Part shown: positions 19,412-29,490 of the stretch, in pieces
Layout of the letters: the number at the start of each line of letters is the position of its first letter
Position numbering within the stretch: the stretch's first letter is position 1
NCBI GenBank assembly: GCA_963971535.1
Contig: OZ020589.1
Location: 83,228,860 to 83,292,859, forward strand
Length of the DNA stretch: 64,000 bases
Reading direction: 5' to 3'
Origin: Notolepis coatsorum
Lineage: Eukaryota; Chordata; Actinopteri; Aulopiformes; Paralepididae
Notes under the pieces: model-generated
Told to the model about the DNA's origin: nothing
The model's database searches: none
The model's input: only the letters and a program-made list of their open reading frames with translations
Position numbers and translations under genes: made by a program

Positions 19412-19987
19412 AGCTGACATGTACTATAAATGTCATTTTTCAGTCTCTAGCATTGTATTATAGTAATAGGAGTTCGTATCAATGTGTTTTAGTGTCTAAA
19501 TACCATATTGGCGGATTGCTCTGATTCAGCTCAGCCCCTTTCCTCCTCCAGTAAATCAGGCCATTTTGATTTGAACGGCTGATATACGTCATACGGCCTC
19601 TGGGTAGCGCACAGTGATGCGATTGGCTCTGTGGTTGGAGCTAATGCCCGCCCCATTCTACCTAGACTAGACAGCGAGTGGAAGCCACTTCCTCATGCTG
19701 CGAGGCGGAGTGGGGCCCGACGCCTCTGCGTGCGCTCTGGAGGGAGAGAGAGATGGAGAGAGAGGGGGCACTTGGGGGGGGGGGACCTGCTGCGGCACAT
19801 GCGGCACTCCCTCCGGAGTGTGTGTCGGGTGTCAGGTGTCGGGTTTCGCTCTGGAAGAAGCTCTCTCTCTCCCTCTCTCTCTCTCCCTCCCACCCCCCCC
19901 TCTCTCTCTCTCTCTCTCTCCCTCCGACTCTCCGAGTGTGTGCAGAGGTGTCGGGTTTCGCTCTGGAAGAAGCTCTCTCTCTCTCCC

Positions 19988-20030
<43 letters not shown>

Positions 20031-20052
20031 TCCCACCCCCCCTATCTCTCTC

Positions 20053-20102
<50 letters not shown>

Positions 20103-20330
20103 AGTCTCTCTCAGCAGACTGTGTGGGCTGACTGTCACTCAAAGTGCTTATGGGCGGAGCCAGGCCATAACAGCCTGAAATCTTGAAGCTGGAAAATGAT
20201 GGTTTTGAGTACTTGATTAGAAATATAAAACAATGAATTTTTTTGAAAAAAACCTTACAGATGTCTTCAATAGACTAACAGGAATTGTGTAAAGTTGCCC
20301 AAATAGTGCTAGGAATAGCAGTACATAGCC
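19412..20330. other. cargo between the two TTAA elements, with CT microsatellite
   Basis: About 0.92 kb without a recognised gene. It includes a GC-rich, CpG-containing part (19590-19850, with a cgattggctctg word resembling a CCAAT context) and a long polypyrimidine tract (19861-20110). Two copies of a gtgtcgggtttcgctctgga motif (19835-19860 and 19945-19970) show local duplication. The open frames here are produced by the CT repeat and are not believed. It ends with the hAT TSD copy acatagcc (20323-20330). Confidence 0.5.
19861..20110. repeat. (CT)n-rich polypyrimidine tract
   Basis: About 250 bp of tct/ctc repeats broken by short C-runs and by a duplicated ~50-bp non-repetitive piece at 19920-19975. 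Such a mirror-symmetric tract could form triplex DNA; that is inference. Confidence 0.9.
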
Positions 20331-21840
20331 CAGGGGTGGGCAATTATTTTTCCCGGGGGGCCGAATGAGCAACTGAAAATATGTTGGAGGGCCGGGCCAA
20401 AATTCCAAACTCAATTATGCATAATAAACATTTTATTTCTATATAAAAAGCAGTAAATGGCATTGTTTTGACCCCTGGTAAGAGTGTATGTTATTATTTG
20501 GCAATTAAAAAGTGAGGTTAGCTTTCAAAAATATCATTTATTCAAATAGAATTTATTTCCAAAATGATAAACAAAATGTGAAACATTAATAACAAAGGGC
20601 ATGTATGAAAAAGTGCTATACAAATAAAGTTAGAGTTTCATATACTATTGAAACAAGGATTTTCTTAGCTTTCTAAAGACATCACATCATCTTATAGCCA
20701 AAATAAACAAGACATGTCACTGAACTGTGTAAAGAAAAGTGTCCCAGTAGCCTTTTTTACTTTACATGCCTATATTAAACATTTAATGTTTTCAGAACTG
20801 TGCAAAAAAAAAGAAAAAAAAAGATCAAGTGTCCCATTTCACTTGTTATATTTCCACATTTTAGTGTTCTTCAGCTCTTTTTTTTTCATTCAGTGTGATA
20901 AATCCAGTCTCTGTTGAGCTTTAACAAGTCCATCAAAGTCAGGTTGCATGTCTGAGGTGGAGATGCGAAGCACAGCTGCCAGATGTTCATCAGTGAGAGA
21001 AGATCTGTACCTGGACTTGGTAAACGTCATGACTGAGAATGTCTGTTCACATATAGGTGGATCCAAAGAGAACCAACATCTTCTGAGCATGTCTCCTCAT
21101 GTTTGGAAAGTTCTCCTTCTTGAGAGCAGAGTAGAACTCTAGCAGAGATGCTGACTTAAAGTGCTCTTTCAGTAGTGAATCAGACTGCAGGTCAATGAGT
21201 TCAATCTGAACATCAGTGGGTGCACTATCAACACTGCAGGTAAAGGGAGAGGAAACCAGCTGCATTTCATCCTCAACCTTTTTGAAATCTTGAAAACGCC
21301 TTGAAAATGCATCATGCAGTGCTCCCAACATGGATGAGTACCTGTGATCAGCTGATGGTTTGACTTCTTTCAGGGTTTTCATGTGTTTGAGATTGTTGCT
21401 GCCTAGTTGCCTTGAAATTAATTGCAACTTTGTCATGAAGGCTTTCACATGGCTATGCATTTCATGAGCAAAAATGCCCTTGCCCTGCAGTTGTGTGTTC
21501 AGTAGGGATGGGTACCGTTCACATTTGAACCGATACGGTACCGGTACCTGTGAATCGATACCGGTACCCAACGGTACCTTTTTTCTGTACTTTAGTCTCA
21601 AAAAATGTAATCTACCTACCTCAGTTGTGAAAAAAGAAATCCAAACTTCAAATAACCACACTTTCGACCGTTTTCGGCTTGCCCCAACTGCTATGTTGTT
21701 GAATCAAGTCAAATCTTAGGTAAGCGTATATTGTGCGTGTGAACGTTGACATAAAAAAAAAAAATAAAAATATATATATATATATATAATGTAATCTTTC
21801 GCGGGCCGGTCAGAATCATGCCGTACAATGCCCAGGTCTG
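20331..21840 (-). mobile_element. hAT transposon with 8-bp TSD, inside the composite
   Basis: The 8-bp TSD acatagcc lies at 20323-20330 and 21841-21848. Terminal inverted repeats: left CAGGGGTGGGCAATTA; right end read inwards CAGACCTGGGCATTGT, with ggccgg-type bases further in. The body encodes the C-terminal part of a hAT transposase on the minus strand. The 5' half is missing; 21499-21720 holds unrelated sequence beginning tagggatgggtaccg, which resembles the end of another hAT-type repeat. The element entered the composite after it formed or while it resided there, because its TSD lies in the cargo. Confidence 0.85.
20905..21480 (-). pseudogene. hAT transposase, C-terminal part
   Basis: Frame 21661-21047 holds a helical region (HVKAFMTKLQLISRQL, then FSRRFQDFKKVEDEMQLVSS). 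After a one-base shift near 21050, frame 21090-20890 carries CEQTFSVMTFTKSRYRSSLT and DEHLAAVLRIST, the hAT C-terminal dimerisation motif. This style is closest to the hAT proteins related to GTF2IRD2/ZBED-type genes. The catalytic N-terminal half and BED finger are absent. Residues upstream of about 21490 come from other inserted DNA. Confidence 0.8.
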
Positions 21841-21855
21841 ACATAGCCCCTTTAA

Positions 21856-22817
21856 CACAATGGGGACCAGCCACGAGTTAATACGTATTTTGAATCCATG
21901 CGTTGTGGACCAGAGCCACGTATATAGCCAGAGCCACGTATATAGCCGTGGCAAGTTGTTATTGTTTTATTCCATATTAATAACGGGATCAAGATCGCCG
22001 ATCGACTCTGCAGATCTACCCGACTCTGTGGAATCGGCAACATGCAATACCGGCCAGATGCTCTTAGGGGCGCCATCGCTCCACTGCAGCATCATTGTGG
22101 GCGAATGGATTTCTTTACCCTCCAACGGAGTATCATATTACTCTAATCCCAAGCGAACATCATAAACCGTGTATCACGTTTCGAATCGCAGATCTCACCA
22201 TGGAATAAGGGGATTTATCATCAACCAATGGACATATCGATCTACCAGATGCCGGTCGATAACGGGGAAATGCTGTAGGGTATCCCACGGGCTGACGGGA
22301 AGACCTTATTCACCTAAATTACAGCCGGATTAGACATTGTTGTGAGACGCAAGCATTCGATCAGTGAATGTGGCTACTTCCACGGACACTCTATTGGTAA
22401 TCAATAATACTAATCGACGTTGCCCGCCGCCCCCCTTTCATCCATAGATGCTATGGGATAGTCCAGACAGTCCATAAGCAGTTTGTGTTATTAACTTATT
22501 TCATTAGAATATATACAACAGAAATGCCGTTGAATATAACGTTAGTAGCCTTTAGCTCTATAAGTAGCTTTCCAGAAAATATATGAGACAAAATCTGCGA
22601 TAAAGCTTATATTCACGGCGCTATCAAAACCTATTGATGGATTTATTTTTTCTTTAAGCCATTTTGAAGGGACTCTTTATGAACTCAGGTGACAATGAGA
22701 ATGGACAGATAGCAATACTATAAAGTATAGATATAGCTCTACAAAGACACATCGGTTTGTCAACAAACCTTGGTTCTCTAGCACCATAAAAGACGGCGCC
22801 GAACGGTCGTCAAAGTG
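21856..22817 (-). mobile_element. TTAA-target element E2 (right arm of composite, inverted copy of E1)
   Basis: 962 bp between TTAA 21852-21855 and TTAA 22818-22821. Read on the minus strand it starts CACTTTGACGACCGTT and follows E1 closely, for example the segment with actttatagtattgctatct (18570s in E1, 22715-22735 here). The conserved run appears as a C-rich tract (22428-22440). By eye the arms look roughly 80 percent alike. No transposase ORF. Confidence 0.75.
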
Positions 22818-22821
22818 TTAA

Positions 22822-24412
22822 GAGACCTCTGGTGTTCTTCAGTTCACGTCCAATGAGCAGATTTCCTTGTCAGGTCTCGCAAGGGTTGAGTTATGGTGGC
22901 AAAATCCTTTATGAATCGGGCGCTGTAGTTTGCCATGCCAAGGAGACTGCGTATCTCACTTGCATTGGTCAGGGCAGCAGCATCATGAATCGCCTGAACC
23001 TTCTTAGGATCTGGAGAGAAACCTCCGTCTGAGAATGTATATCCGAAGAAGTCAAGAGTGGTTTGTGCGTATGAGCACTTGGCCTTGTTGAGAGTCAGGT
23101 TTTTTTATTTCAGTCGCTGAAAGGTTGCTCTGAGAGCTTGATCATGGGCAGCCCTGGTTTCACCAAAAACCAGAATGTCATCACTACTGGAATGCCATCC
23201 AGGGCCTGTTGAATGGCATTTTGGAACACCTCTGCAGCCGACGAGACCCCAAAGCTCAGTCTCTTGTAACGTTGTAGCCCTATATGAGTGGAGAATGTTG
23301 TGATGTATCGTGAGGATGGATCCAGTTCTAGCTGATGATATCCACTGTTTAAATCTAGCTTTGAGAAGAACTTGGCTCCATTGAGTGCCTGTATCACGTC
23401 ATCTACTGTGGGTGTGAGATGTCTTTCTCTTTCGATGGCACAATTTGGTACCCTCATGTCCACACATATATGCACAGCTCCCGGGTCTTTTGGCTTTGGA
23501 ACAACAACTATCGGAGAAACCCATGGAGTGGGGCCATCAACCTTTTCAATTACATCGAGATCCTCCAGGTGTTGTAGTTCAGCTTCAATCCGCTTCCTCA
23601 CATGAAACGGCACTTTTGTATGAGGTTGTGTGACAGTAGAAACATCTTTCTTCATGTGCAACTTGACTTGGACACCATTCAGCTTGCCCATTCCATGGAA
23701 TAATAGACCATCGTACTCAGTGAGGATATCATCCACTGTATTTGCTTCTGTCTGTTTGCAAGCTGATGTGGGCTGTATGCCGACCGGTTGTAGTGGAGAT
23801 GTGAGCTGTTTCTGCTGCTGTGGGGATATATGAAGGTCATTGGCAATCTTGATTAGCCCAAGTTGACTGGCAGTGTCATATCCGAGTAAACTGCCATTAT
23901 TTCCTTGTAACACATGGAATGTTGTAGTTGTGAGCTGTGATTTGGAATTCACCAGCGAGGTGAATTTTCCAAGGGCAGGTAGTGGCTTACGAGAGCCATA
24001 GGTAAATATGGGAACAGTGCATTTAGTGAGTGGGGGCTTATATGTGAGTCTCTGGTATGTTGCCTCATCAATGATATTTACAGTTGCCCCTGTATCCAGC
24101 ATCACATTTATTTTGCAGTCACCAACCTTTATGTTTGCATGTGGGAGGTTTGATTTAGTTTGAGAAAGTGTGTACAGATACTCCTCGGAAGATTCTCTGT
24201 CTGCATTAGGCCTACTTGTTGAGTTCTGTGTGATTTCCCTGTCACTGGTGTGCATATAATGCACTTCATGTCGGTCTCTGGTGCCCCCTTGTGGTCGTTT
24301 GGAACGACAGCATTTTGAGAAATGTCCTTGTTTACCGCAGGCATTGCACGTTCTCCCCTCGCTGGGCACGGCGTTTCCTCACAATGGGGAAAAGTGCCAG
24401 AGCAATTATAGC
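22822..24412 (-). pseudogene. Mag-like gypsy zinc knuckle, protease and reverse transcriptase
   Basis: The frame 24369-23110 holds a CCHC knuckle (C8, C11, H16, C21 in CNACGKQGHFSKCC), an aspartic protease site (DTG at 92-94 in MLDTGATVNIID), then reverse transcriptase fingers and palm (GPTPWVSPIVVVPKPKD and FFSKLDLNSGYHQLE). About 10 nt are missing just before the catalytic SDD, so the frame shifts near 23190; the SDDILVFG motif is readable in the next frame. A TAA follows near 23105, and the thumb region (22830-23095) continues to the TTAA at 22818. A second, upstream knuckle-like CEETPCPARGE stretch at 24350-24390 is cut by the hAT fragment at 24413. Inactive. Confidence 0.85.
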
Positions 24413-25010
24413 TAGGGATGTCCTGATCCGATCACGTGATCGGAATCGGGGCCGATCACGTGATTTTCCGAAGATCGGGATCGGCAAATTAACTTCATTC
24501 AAGCGAGGCATTGCAATCCTTGACATAAATCATTTGATGTAAAATTAAATCAAAGGAAATGCGTTTGGGTCTGAAAGTGTGGCTGGTCTGCCGTTCTGCA
24601 GCTGGATACTATTGGTTTGTTTTGGCAAAATTATTCTGCTCTGTGTGACAATAAATAAATGAATGATGATATCGCTGCTGTCGGGACAAAACCTCATAAC
24701 TCCATTTTTTTAATATATTTTTTTTTAATATAAATCAACTCTGTAGATCATCCTCCATATGTGTGTGTGGGTTTTACAAAGTTTAAACAATGGGAAAGCA
24801 TTAAACCGATCATCTGTCTAAACCTCCTAACTCTATTCACCCTCAAAATTGTGTTCGTTTTTTTCATCTGCTGAAAAGTTGGGTTTTTGGAGTTATGAGG
24901 TTTTGTCCCGACAGCAGCGATATGCAATTTAAAACCAAAACTAAGGCCTCAGTATGAGTTTAAGACGTGAACATGGTCATGTTTGTTGAATAAAAAAATT
25001 AAAGTAAAAA
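24413..25010. mobile_element. hAT-type MITE fragment (tagggatgtcc end)
   Basis: Starts TAGGGATGTCCTGATCCGAT, the same end as the complete element at 36667-37536. The part 24925-25010 matches 36795-36870 in inverted orientation, so this copy is reversed relative to that one and is missing its other terminus. The left 8 bases attatagc would be the TSD; no partner was found. It interrupts the gag region of the Mag-like element and is itself split by a small MITE. Confidence 0.65.
24673..24919. mobile_element. 247-bp MITE with ~32-bp perfect terminal inverted repeats
   Basis: Left arm cgctgctgtcgggacaaaac and onward; right arm is its reverse complement ending gttttgtcccgacagcagcg. The flanks both read atat (24669-24672 and 24920-24923). 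The homologous segment at 36850-36900 lacks it, giving the empty site. No coding capacity. The superfamily is uncertain; a 2- to 4-bp AT-rich target would fit a Tc1/mariner-type element. Confidence 0.75.
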
Positions 25011-26182
25011 TATATATATTTATGCATGAAACCAGAATGTACTAAGCCTATACACATGGGCACAACCTGGTCTACGGTAGAAATTACATGTTACTCTAGC
25101 CAACAATAATGAGTCCATGATTCTACTCACATGTATAACAGCACATTTCTCGAGTGGTGTGGTTGGAGGCTCAGCCGGACCCCCCCTGGGGACGGGTAGG
25201 TGGGCTGGCCTGCCAACTACCTGTAATGCTCTACTACTTATAGGTTTGAATGACCTCACTTATTTTTAAACTGGTTCAACCAATCACAAACTCGGTCTTC
25301 TTGTTGGGGCTTATCTGCCCCAACATGTCCTTGTCGTGTGGGGGTTGGTGTTGATGGCCCCCTCCTTTGGGCTGTGGCTTCTCATGTTTGGACAGAGGGG
25401 GGCCTGCCTGTGGCCCCCGTCGGTGTGGCCTCTTGATGAGTACAGAGGAGGGCGCTTTTGATGAGCCCCTCCTTTGGGCAGTTGGACAGAGGCCTGTGTC
25501 TCCTCTGAATGCATCAAACACGTCAACATTCCTTCGTGTACTATTATTGATTTTCCAATCTATTTGGTTTGTGTAATGACCTACAGATCTCTCATATCAT
25601 CCCAGTACAGTCATTGCTTCTAGGCTGATACCAGACATCATATAGGGGACCACACCAACCTTTATTTACCAGATAATATAACTGTGATAAATATACCAGG
25701 ATTTTATAACAAGAGTGAAATAACACTATTACTTTCATACTCGGGTGACATTCTAAATGGTATTCTTCTTTGTAAGTTACCTTCTACATTGATATGGTTA
25801 ATGTAATAAGTAATACCAGATTTCCTATAGAAAGTATACTGACTTAATAGTTCCTTGGATGTGTCTGCTAGTTATCTGCTAGACCGGCTGTTCCTCTGCT
25901 AGTTAGAGTGAGCCACCGTTTCCTGTGGGGTGTGACTTCCCCTGCTGGCTTTTATGACCGGCAGCTGTTGTTTTCTAATCCAGTCTTACCCTGAGCGGGG
26001 GTTTGTTTGGAATGTCTTATCTAACACCAATAATCACTTTTGGCTAAGCCCTGTTTTTACATTATGGATTCTCTAATTATTCACACATATTAGTTATGAA
26101 ATTCAATGTCAAATATCACCACATTGGATTCTCTAATTATTCACACATGTTAGTTAGGAAATTCAATGTCAAATATCACCAC
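25011..26182. other. unassigned interior of Mag-like element
   Basis: This should hold the gag N-terminal part and leader, but no gag motif is visible. 25276-25521 has an 81-codon minus-strand frame rich in Gly, Pro and basic residues that I do not recognise. A two-fold ~61-bp direct repeat (26062-26123 and 26124-26184, core attctctaattattcacaca) adjoins the 5' LTR. Other insertions are likely but have no clear ends. Confidence 0.4.
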
Positions 26183-26358
26183 ACTACTACAATGCCTATA
26201 CTCCCGCTGCTTCTCTGTATCACAATAACAAGATAACCAGAGTGTCTTGCTCTTGAGGAGTAAAACCTAGAGCGCCCTCTGTAGGTCAGAACTAAACATT
26301 ACCAAACTCACTGAACATTATGAACATAATGTCGACTCTGTGAACCATGGACATTACA
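26183..26358 (-). repeat. 5' LTR of Mag-like element
   Basis: 176 bp matching the split LTR at 14978-15873. It contains the contiguous gactctgtgaaccatgg that shows the empty site of the 15134-15854 insertion. The primer-binding site just inside (left) is not clear. Confidence 0.75.
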
Positions 26359-26889
26359 AAACCTTGACAAAGTTGAGAAAGAGAACAATAGTATCCCATA
26401 TGTACACATCTGTCTGATCATATTATCTAATCTATCTTATCTAATGAATTGGTCTAAACTATTTTACCTGGTCTATCTATCTGTATAGTCATGCGGGAAC
26501 AACGCTTCATTCAGCACACTGAGTATTATTGAAATGTGTATATAAAACCTTCATTATCTAGTCAATTCGGTCCGGCCTATTTGTCTTGGGACCTTCAAAC
26601 AGTAAAAAGAGCGTGTGCAACTTGAATGGGTTCACCATGCAAAGAGAGCCACATGTAAAAAAGTCAGAGTTGGGAATTTGGATAGCATTAAATTATCTTT
26701 CAAAATCAATCTAATTGATGTTACTAACCTTTCCCTATGGAGTGTCCAGTCTATTGTGACTAAACAATATAATCTAATCTATTAGTCTGTCTATCGTTTC
26801 AGTCGTACATTTTGTATGTCGCAATCATGTCCATTGTTGCCTGTGCTAGGTTCGATTAGTCACGAGGTGTTTGTTAGCTAGCAGTCTGT
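26359..26889. other. non-coding; right copy of ~200-bp direct repeat
   Basis: No gene. 26535-26680 repeats 14274-14500 in direct orientation. The remainder is AT-rich with several tctatct words. Confidence 0.5.
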
Positions 26890-27633
26890 GCTAGGTGAGC
26901 TTAGCCTTGAGGTACTTTTTAGCATCGTCTACAGTGACCAAACGCACTCTGTCCCTGTTCTCCTCCGTAATCATCAGCCTGGCTGGGTACTGAAGGCTAG
27001 GCCATAGCCCACATTTGTAAAGTTGTACCATCACGGTACGGTGCCCGCTGCTCCAACACGCCCAGGGTATAATCCTCATAGAAGGCAATTTGTTTACCGT
27101 TGTACTACATCTCCGCCCTTCTCTTTCTGGCCTCACGGATCACCCTTTCTTTGGTTTGGTAGTTATGGAACCTGATGATGACGGGCCTAGGTTTTTCACC
27201 TAGCTTCGGTTTAGCTGCTAGAGATCTATGGGCGCGGTCCAATTCCGGAGGGGTAGGGAGGGTTTTTGCACCCAAAACCTGGGATAGAAGGGTGGCGAAG
27301 AAGGTTGTTCCGTCGACCACGAGCCTCAAGGTCCACGGCTTTAGCTTTGAGCTTAGCGTGGCTAGCAGTCAGTTTGGCGCACGTAGCTTCCAGCGCCACC
27401 ATTCTGTCGCTTACAGAGTCCGCATTTGCCTCCAGGGACTCAACGCGCTGTCCGTTGTCGGTCACGTCTGCCTGCATTTGGTTCAGTTTATTTTTCAGGG
27501 TAGCAATAGCCGTCGTGAACTTGGAAGTGATGGTGACAAGCAGGGTGATTAGCGTGGCCATGCTAACGCTGTCGTCGGCTTCATCCTCTTTCAGCGCGTT
27601 GTCCTTTTTTGGTTTTGTGTTTCTGGATGTCAT
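26890..27633 (-). pseudogene. L1-type LINE ORF1 protein, frameshifted
   Basis: On the minus strand the protein starts at 27633 (MTSRNTKPKKDN), followed by a long heptad region (KLNQMQADVTDNGQRVESLE and onward) predicting the trimeric coiled coil of L1 ORF1p. After a shift near 27310, the RNA-recognition-like part continues in frame 27329-27105 (PRPVIIRFHNYQTKERVIRE), and after another shift the C-terminal part (IAFYEDYTPGVLEQRAPYRD) at 27110-27000. The protein binds element RNA as a chaperone. The fragment stops near 26890 and no ORF2 follows, so only the 5' third of an L1 is present. Confidence 0.75.
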
Positions 27634-27985
27634 CTTATGAAGCCAAGTAGTTAGTTAACTGTATCGTTACTTATGTATAAAAAATCGTGAAAGTTTAGAG
27701 TTTTAAAGCGGAATTAAAAAAAACATGAGGGAGAGAGAGAACACACCTCCGACACCACGTTCTCCATACCGGAAGTCTGAAATTAATCACATTTTAATCG
27801 CATATCAATATTTAATGCGAAAAGCAAACATTTTCAATTCAAATGAATTTTGGTATACGAATGAATCAATGAATATACATTATACATACGTTTAAGCAGA
27901 ATAATCCTGAATTAGCTACTACAGACCAACAGATCAATGCAACTTTTAACAAAGTGCAGCAATTTTAGGAATAATATATATATAG
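27634..27985. other. non-coding, possible L1 5' UTR and AT-rich DNA
   Basis: Adjacent to the ORF1 start, so 27634-27775 may be the LINE 5' UTR. From 27780 the sequence holds ttaatcgcat words like those at 3340 and 34700, possibly a split small DNA element into which later insertions fell. Confidence 0.35.
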
Positions 27986-28000
27986 CGCAAAGGACATTTT

Positions 28001-28478
28001 TATATTTTTTTTTGTCCACTTTTTCTCCCATTTTATATTTTTCTCCCATCCCAATTTCGTATCATCCAATTCAACCCTCCCCTGTCTCGAACGCTGTTTC
28101 TTGCCTCCCACAAGCCGGCTGCAATGTGGACTAAGTCATACATAGCACGAGTCCCCTCCGATACTCGAGGTAACAGCAGTCGCATCTTTCCACCTGCGCG
28201 GCGCGATCTTTCAGCGTCAGGGGTCTGGGCTTTGGAGGGGCCCCGCCCCCATCGCTTCCTGATTCTACTGCGCAGGCGCACCAACCGACCTGTAGGAGTC
28301 GCTGTCCACAACGCCCGATCCCCACCCATCAGTTTCCCTCCCCCTAATACTGCCAATGTGTATTAGTACGGACGACCAGCTAAACTGAAAGCAATGTGGA
28401 GCGTTGGGCTCGAACAGGCGAACCCAGCGTCTCCAGCATTCGTGGTGAGCGCCTTACCCACTGCACCACGTAGCCGCC
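28001..28478 (-). mobile_element. tRNA-headed SINE, copy 1
   Basis: 478 bp flanked by the 15-bp TSD cgcaaaggacatttt (27986-28000 and 28479-28493). On the minus strand the head starts GGGCGGCTACGTGGTGCAGTGG (A-box like, about 28450-28478), with a B-box GGTTCGCCTGTTCGAGCCC-like motif near 28405-28425. The unique body runs to an A-rich tail (T-run at 28004-28030 on the plus strand). Sisters at 34763 and 60689. Retrotransposed RNA polymerase III transcript that uses LINE machinery. Family name not recognised. Confidence 0.85.
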
Positions 28479-28705
28479 CGCAAAGGACATTTTGTAAACT
28501 CAAACACGTGTTGTAAACACACACGTAAAACGCAGTACAAGTCAAAAAAAGTTACCATTGGGGAAAAAAAATCTTGATTGATCAAAATGTCTCTTATTTT
28601 AATTTTTTTTATGAACAAACCAGACTAAGAAAAAAGGTCATTTGCGATTTATTATACTTTATACTTATAGCACATGCATGAGTCTGGTGTCCTTTGAAAG
28701 GTAAT

Positions 28706-29477
28706 TGTGAGGATTGGTCCGATTCCGCACGCTTCAAGGTACCAATTACCTTCGTGCACCTGAAGTGAGTTCTAATCAGCTTGGTGGAGCCCTTATATAC
28801 TCTGGTGTTCCTAACGTTCTGTGTCGGGTCGTTTTGGATTACCACTGGCTGCTGCTTGTTCCCTCCCGTGTTGTACCTCGTCTGTTTTTCTCCAGGACGT
28901 CTATGGAAGTCGCCGCTGTTGCTTTTCTCTGCCATCCGTTGGATCTGTGCCTCGTTGCCCGCTTTGCGCAATTGCGCCTGGGTGAGTTTTGGAACATACT
29001 TTTTTGGATACTCTGTTTTTCCTCGCATCTTCCTGACTCGGGACATTTCTGTTTTTTGTGTGTTTGGGTAACACTGAAGATGTGCCGTTTTTGTTTGTAC
29101 TGGACTCAGCTAAACTTGTGTGTTTGGTAAACACTGAAGATTTGTCACTTGTGTTTATACTGGACTCAGCTAAGGAGGACTGGACTGCCTTGTATTCCGT
29201 TCGCTTGTTTGTTGACAATTCTCTCTCTCTCTGTTCCTCCCCGAGTGGATCTTCAAGTAGCTGCAGAGCCGCAGAGTCAGAGGCGCAACGCCACAGTGCC
29301 GTCTCTGCTCTGAAACGAGCTGCAGAGCCGCAGACAACTCTGCCAAGAACATTCCCCACTTGTGCTTTAGTTGTTTTTGCTAGTCTCTGTTATTGGAAAT
29401 AAATACACCCTGGTTTTTGGCTAACTCTGAACTACCTGTCTGTGCCGTGCTGTTGGGGTTGGTAACAAACCATAACA
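28706..29477 (+). repeat. 5' LTR of chromodomain gypsy element
   Basis: 772 bp, TGTGAGGATTGG to CATAACA. A polyadenylation-type aataaa lies at 29399-29404. A two-fold repeat around ctgaagat and ggactcagctaa (29075-29175) corresponds to the five-fold array in the older LTR at 2130-3041. Confidence 0.9.
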
Positions 29478-29490
29478 TTACGACCCGACC

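Larger units (their letters stand above)
18472..22817. mobile_element. 4.35-kb TTAA-bounded composite: two inverted elements flanking cargo
   Basis: TTAA 18468-18471 and TTAA 22818-22821 flank the unit. Outside them the gypsy pol frame continues in register, so the two outer TTAAs are one duplicated target. The unit consists of element E1 (18472-19407), ~0.9 kb of unrelated cargo, a hAT element inserted later (20331-21840), and element E2 (21856-22817) as an inverted copy of E1. Each of E1 and E2 also ends in TTAA on its inner side. The simplest reading is that the outer ends of E1 and E2 acted together and moved everything between them. No transposase gene is present. Confidence 0.75.
14978..26358 (-). 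mobile_element. Mag-like Ty3/gypsy element broken by nested insertions
   Basis: Two ~175-bp LTRs in the same orientation (14978-15873, interrupted, and 26183-26358) frame minus-strand gag-pol pieces in the right order: zinc knuckle, protease and reverse transcriptase at 22822-24412, RNase H and linker at 17750-18467, integrase at 15958-16857. The protein style fits the Mag (C) clade of gypsy elements. Inserted into it are a SINE-like element (in the 3' LTR), a LINE (in integrase), a 4.35-kb TTAA composite (between reverse transcriptase and RNase H) and a hAT fragment (in gag). Gag upstream of the zinc knuckle is not recognisable. All coding parts carry stops or frameshifts. Confidence 0.8.

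Noticed and set aside
19631..20186. Several 98- to 166-codon frames on both strands
   Set aside because: They are produced by the CT-rich tract (Ser-Leu and Arg-Glu repeats) and show no domain.
28400..28478. Functional tRNA gene
   Set aside because: A-box and B-box lie in the head of a SINE with a target duplication; no complete tRNA cloverleaf is evident.
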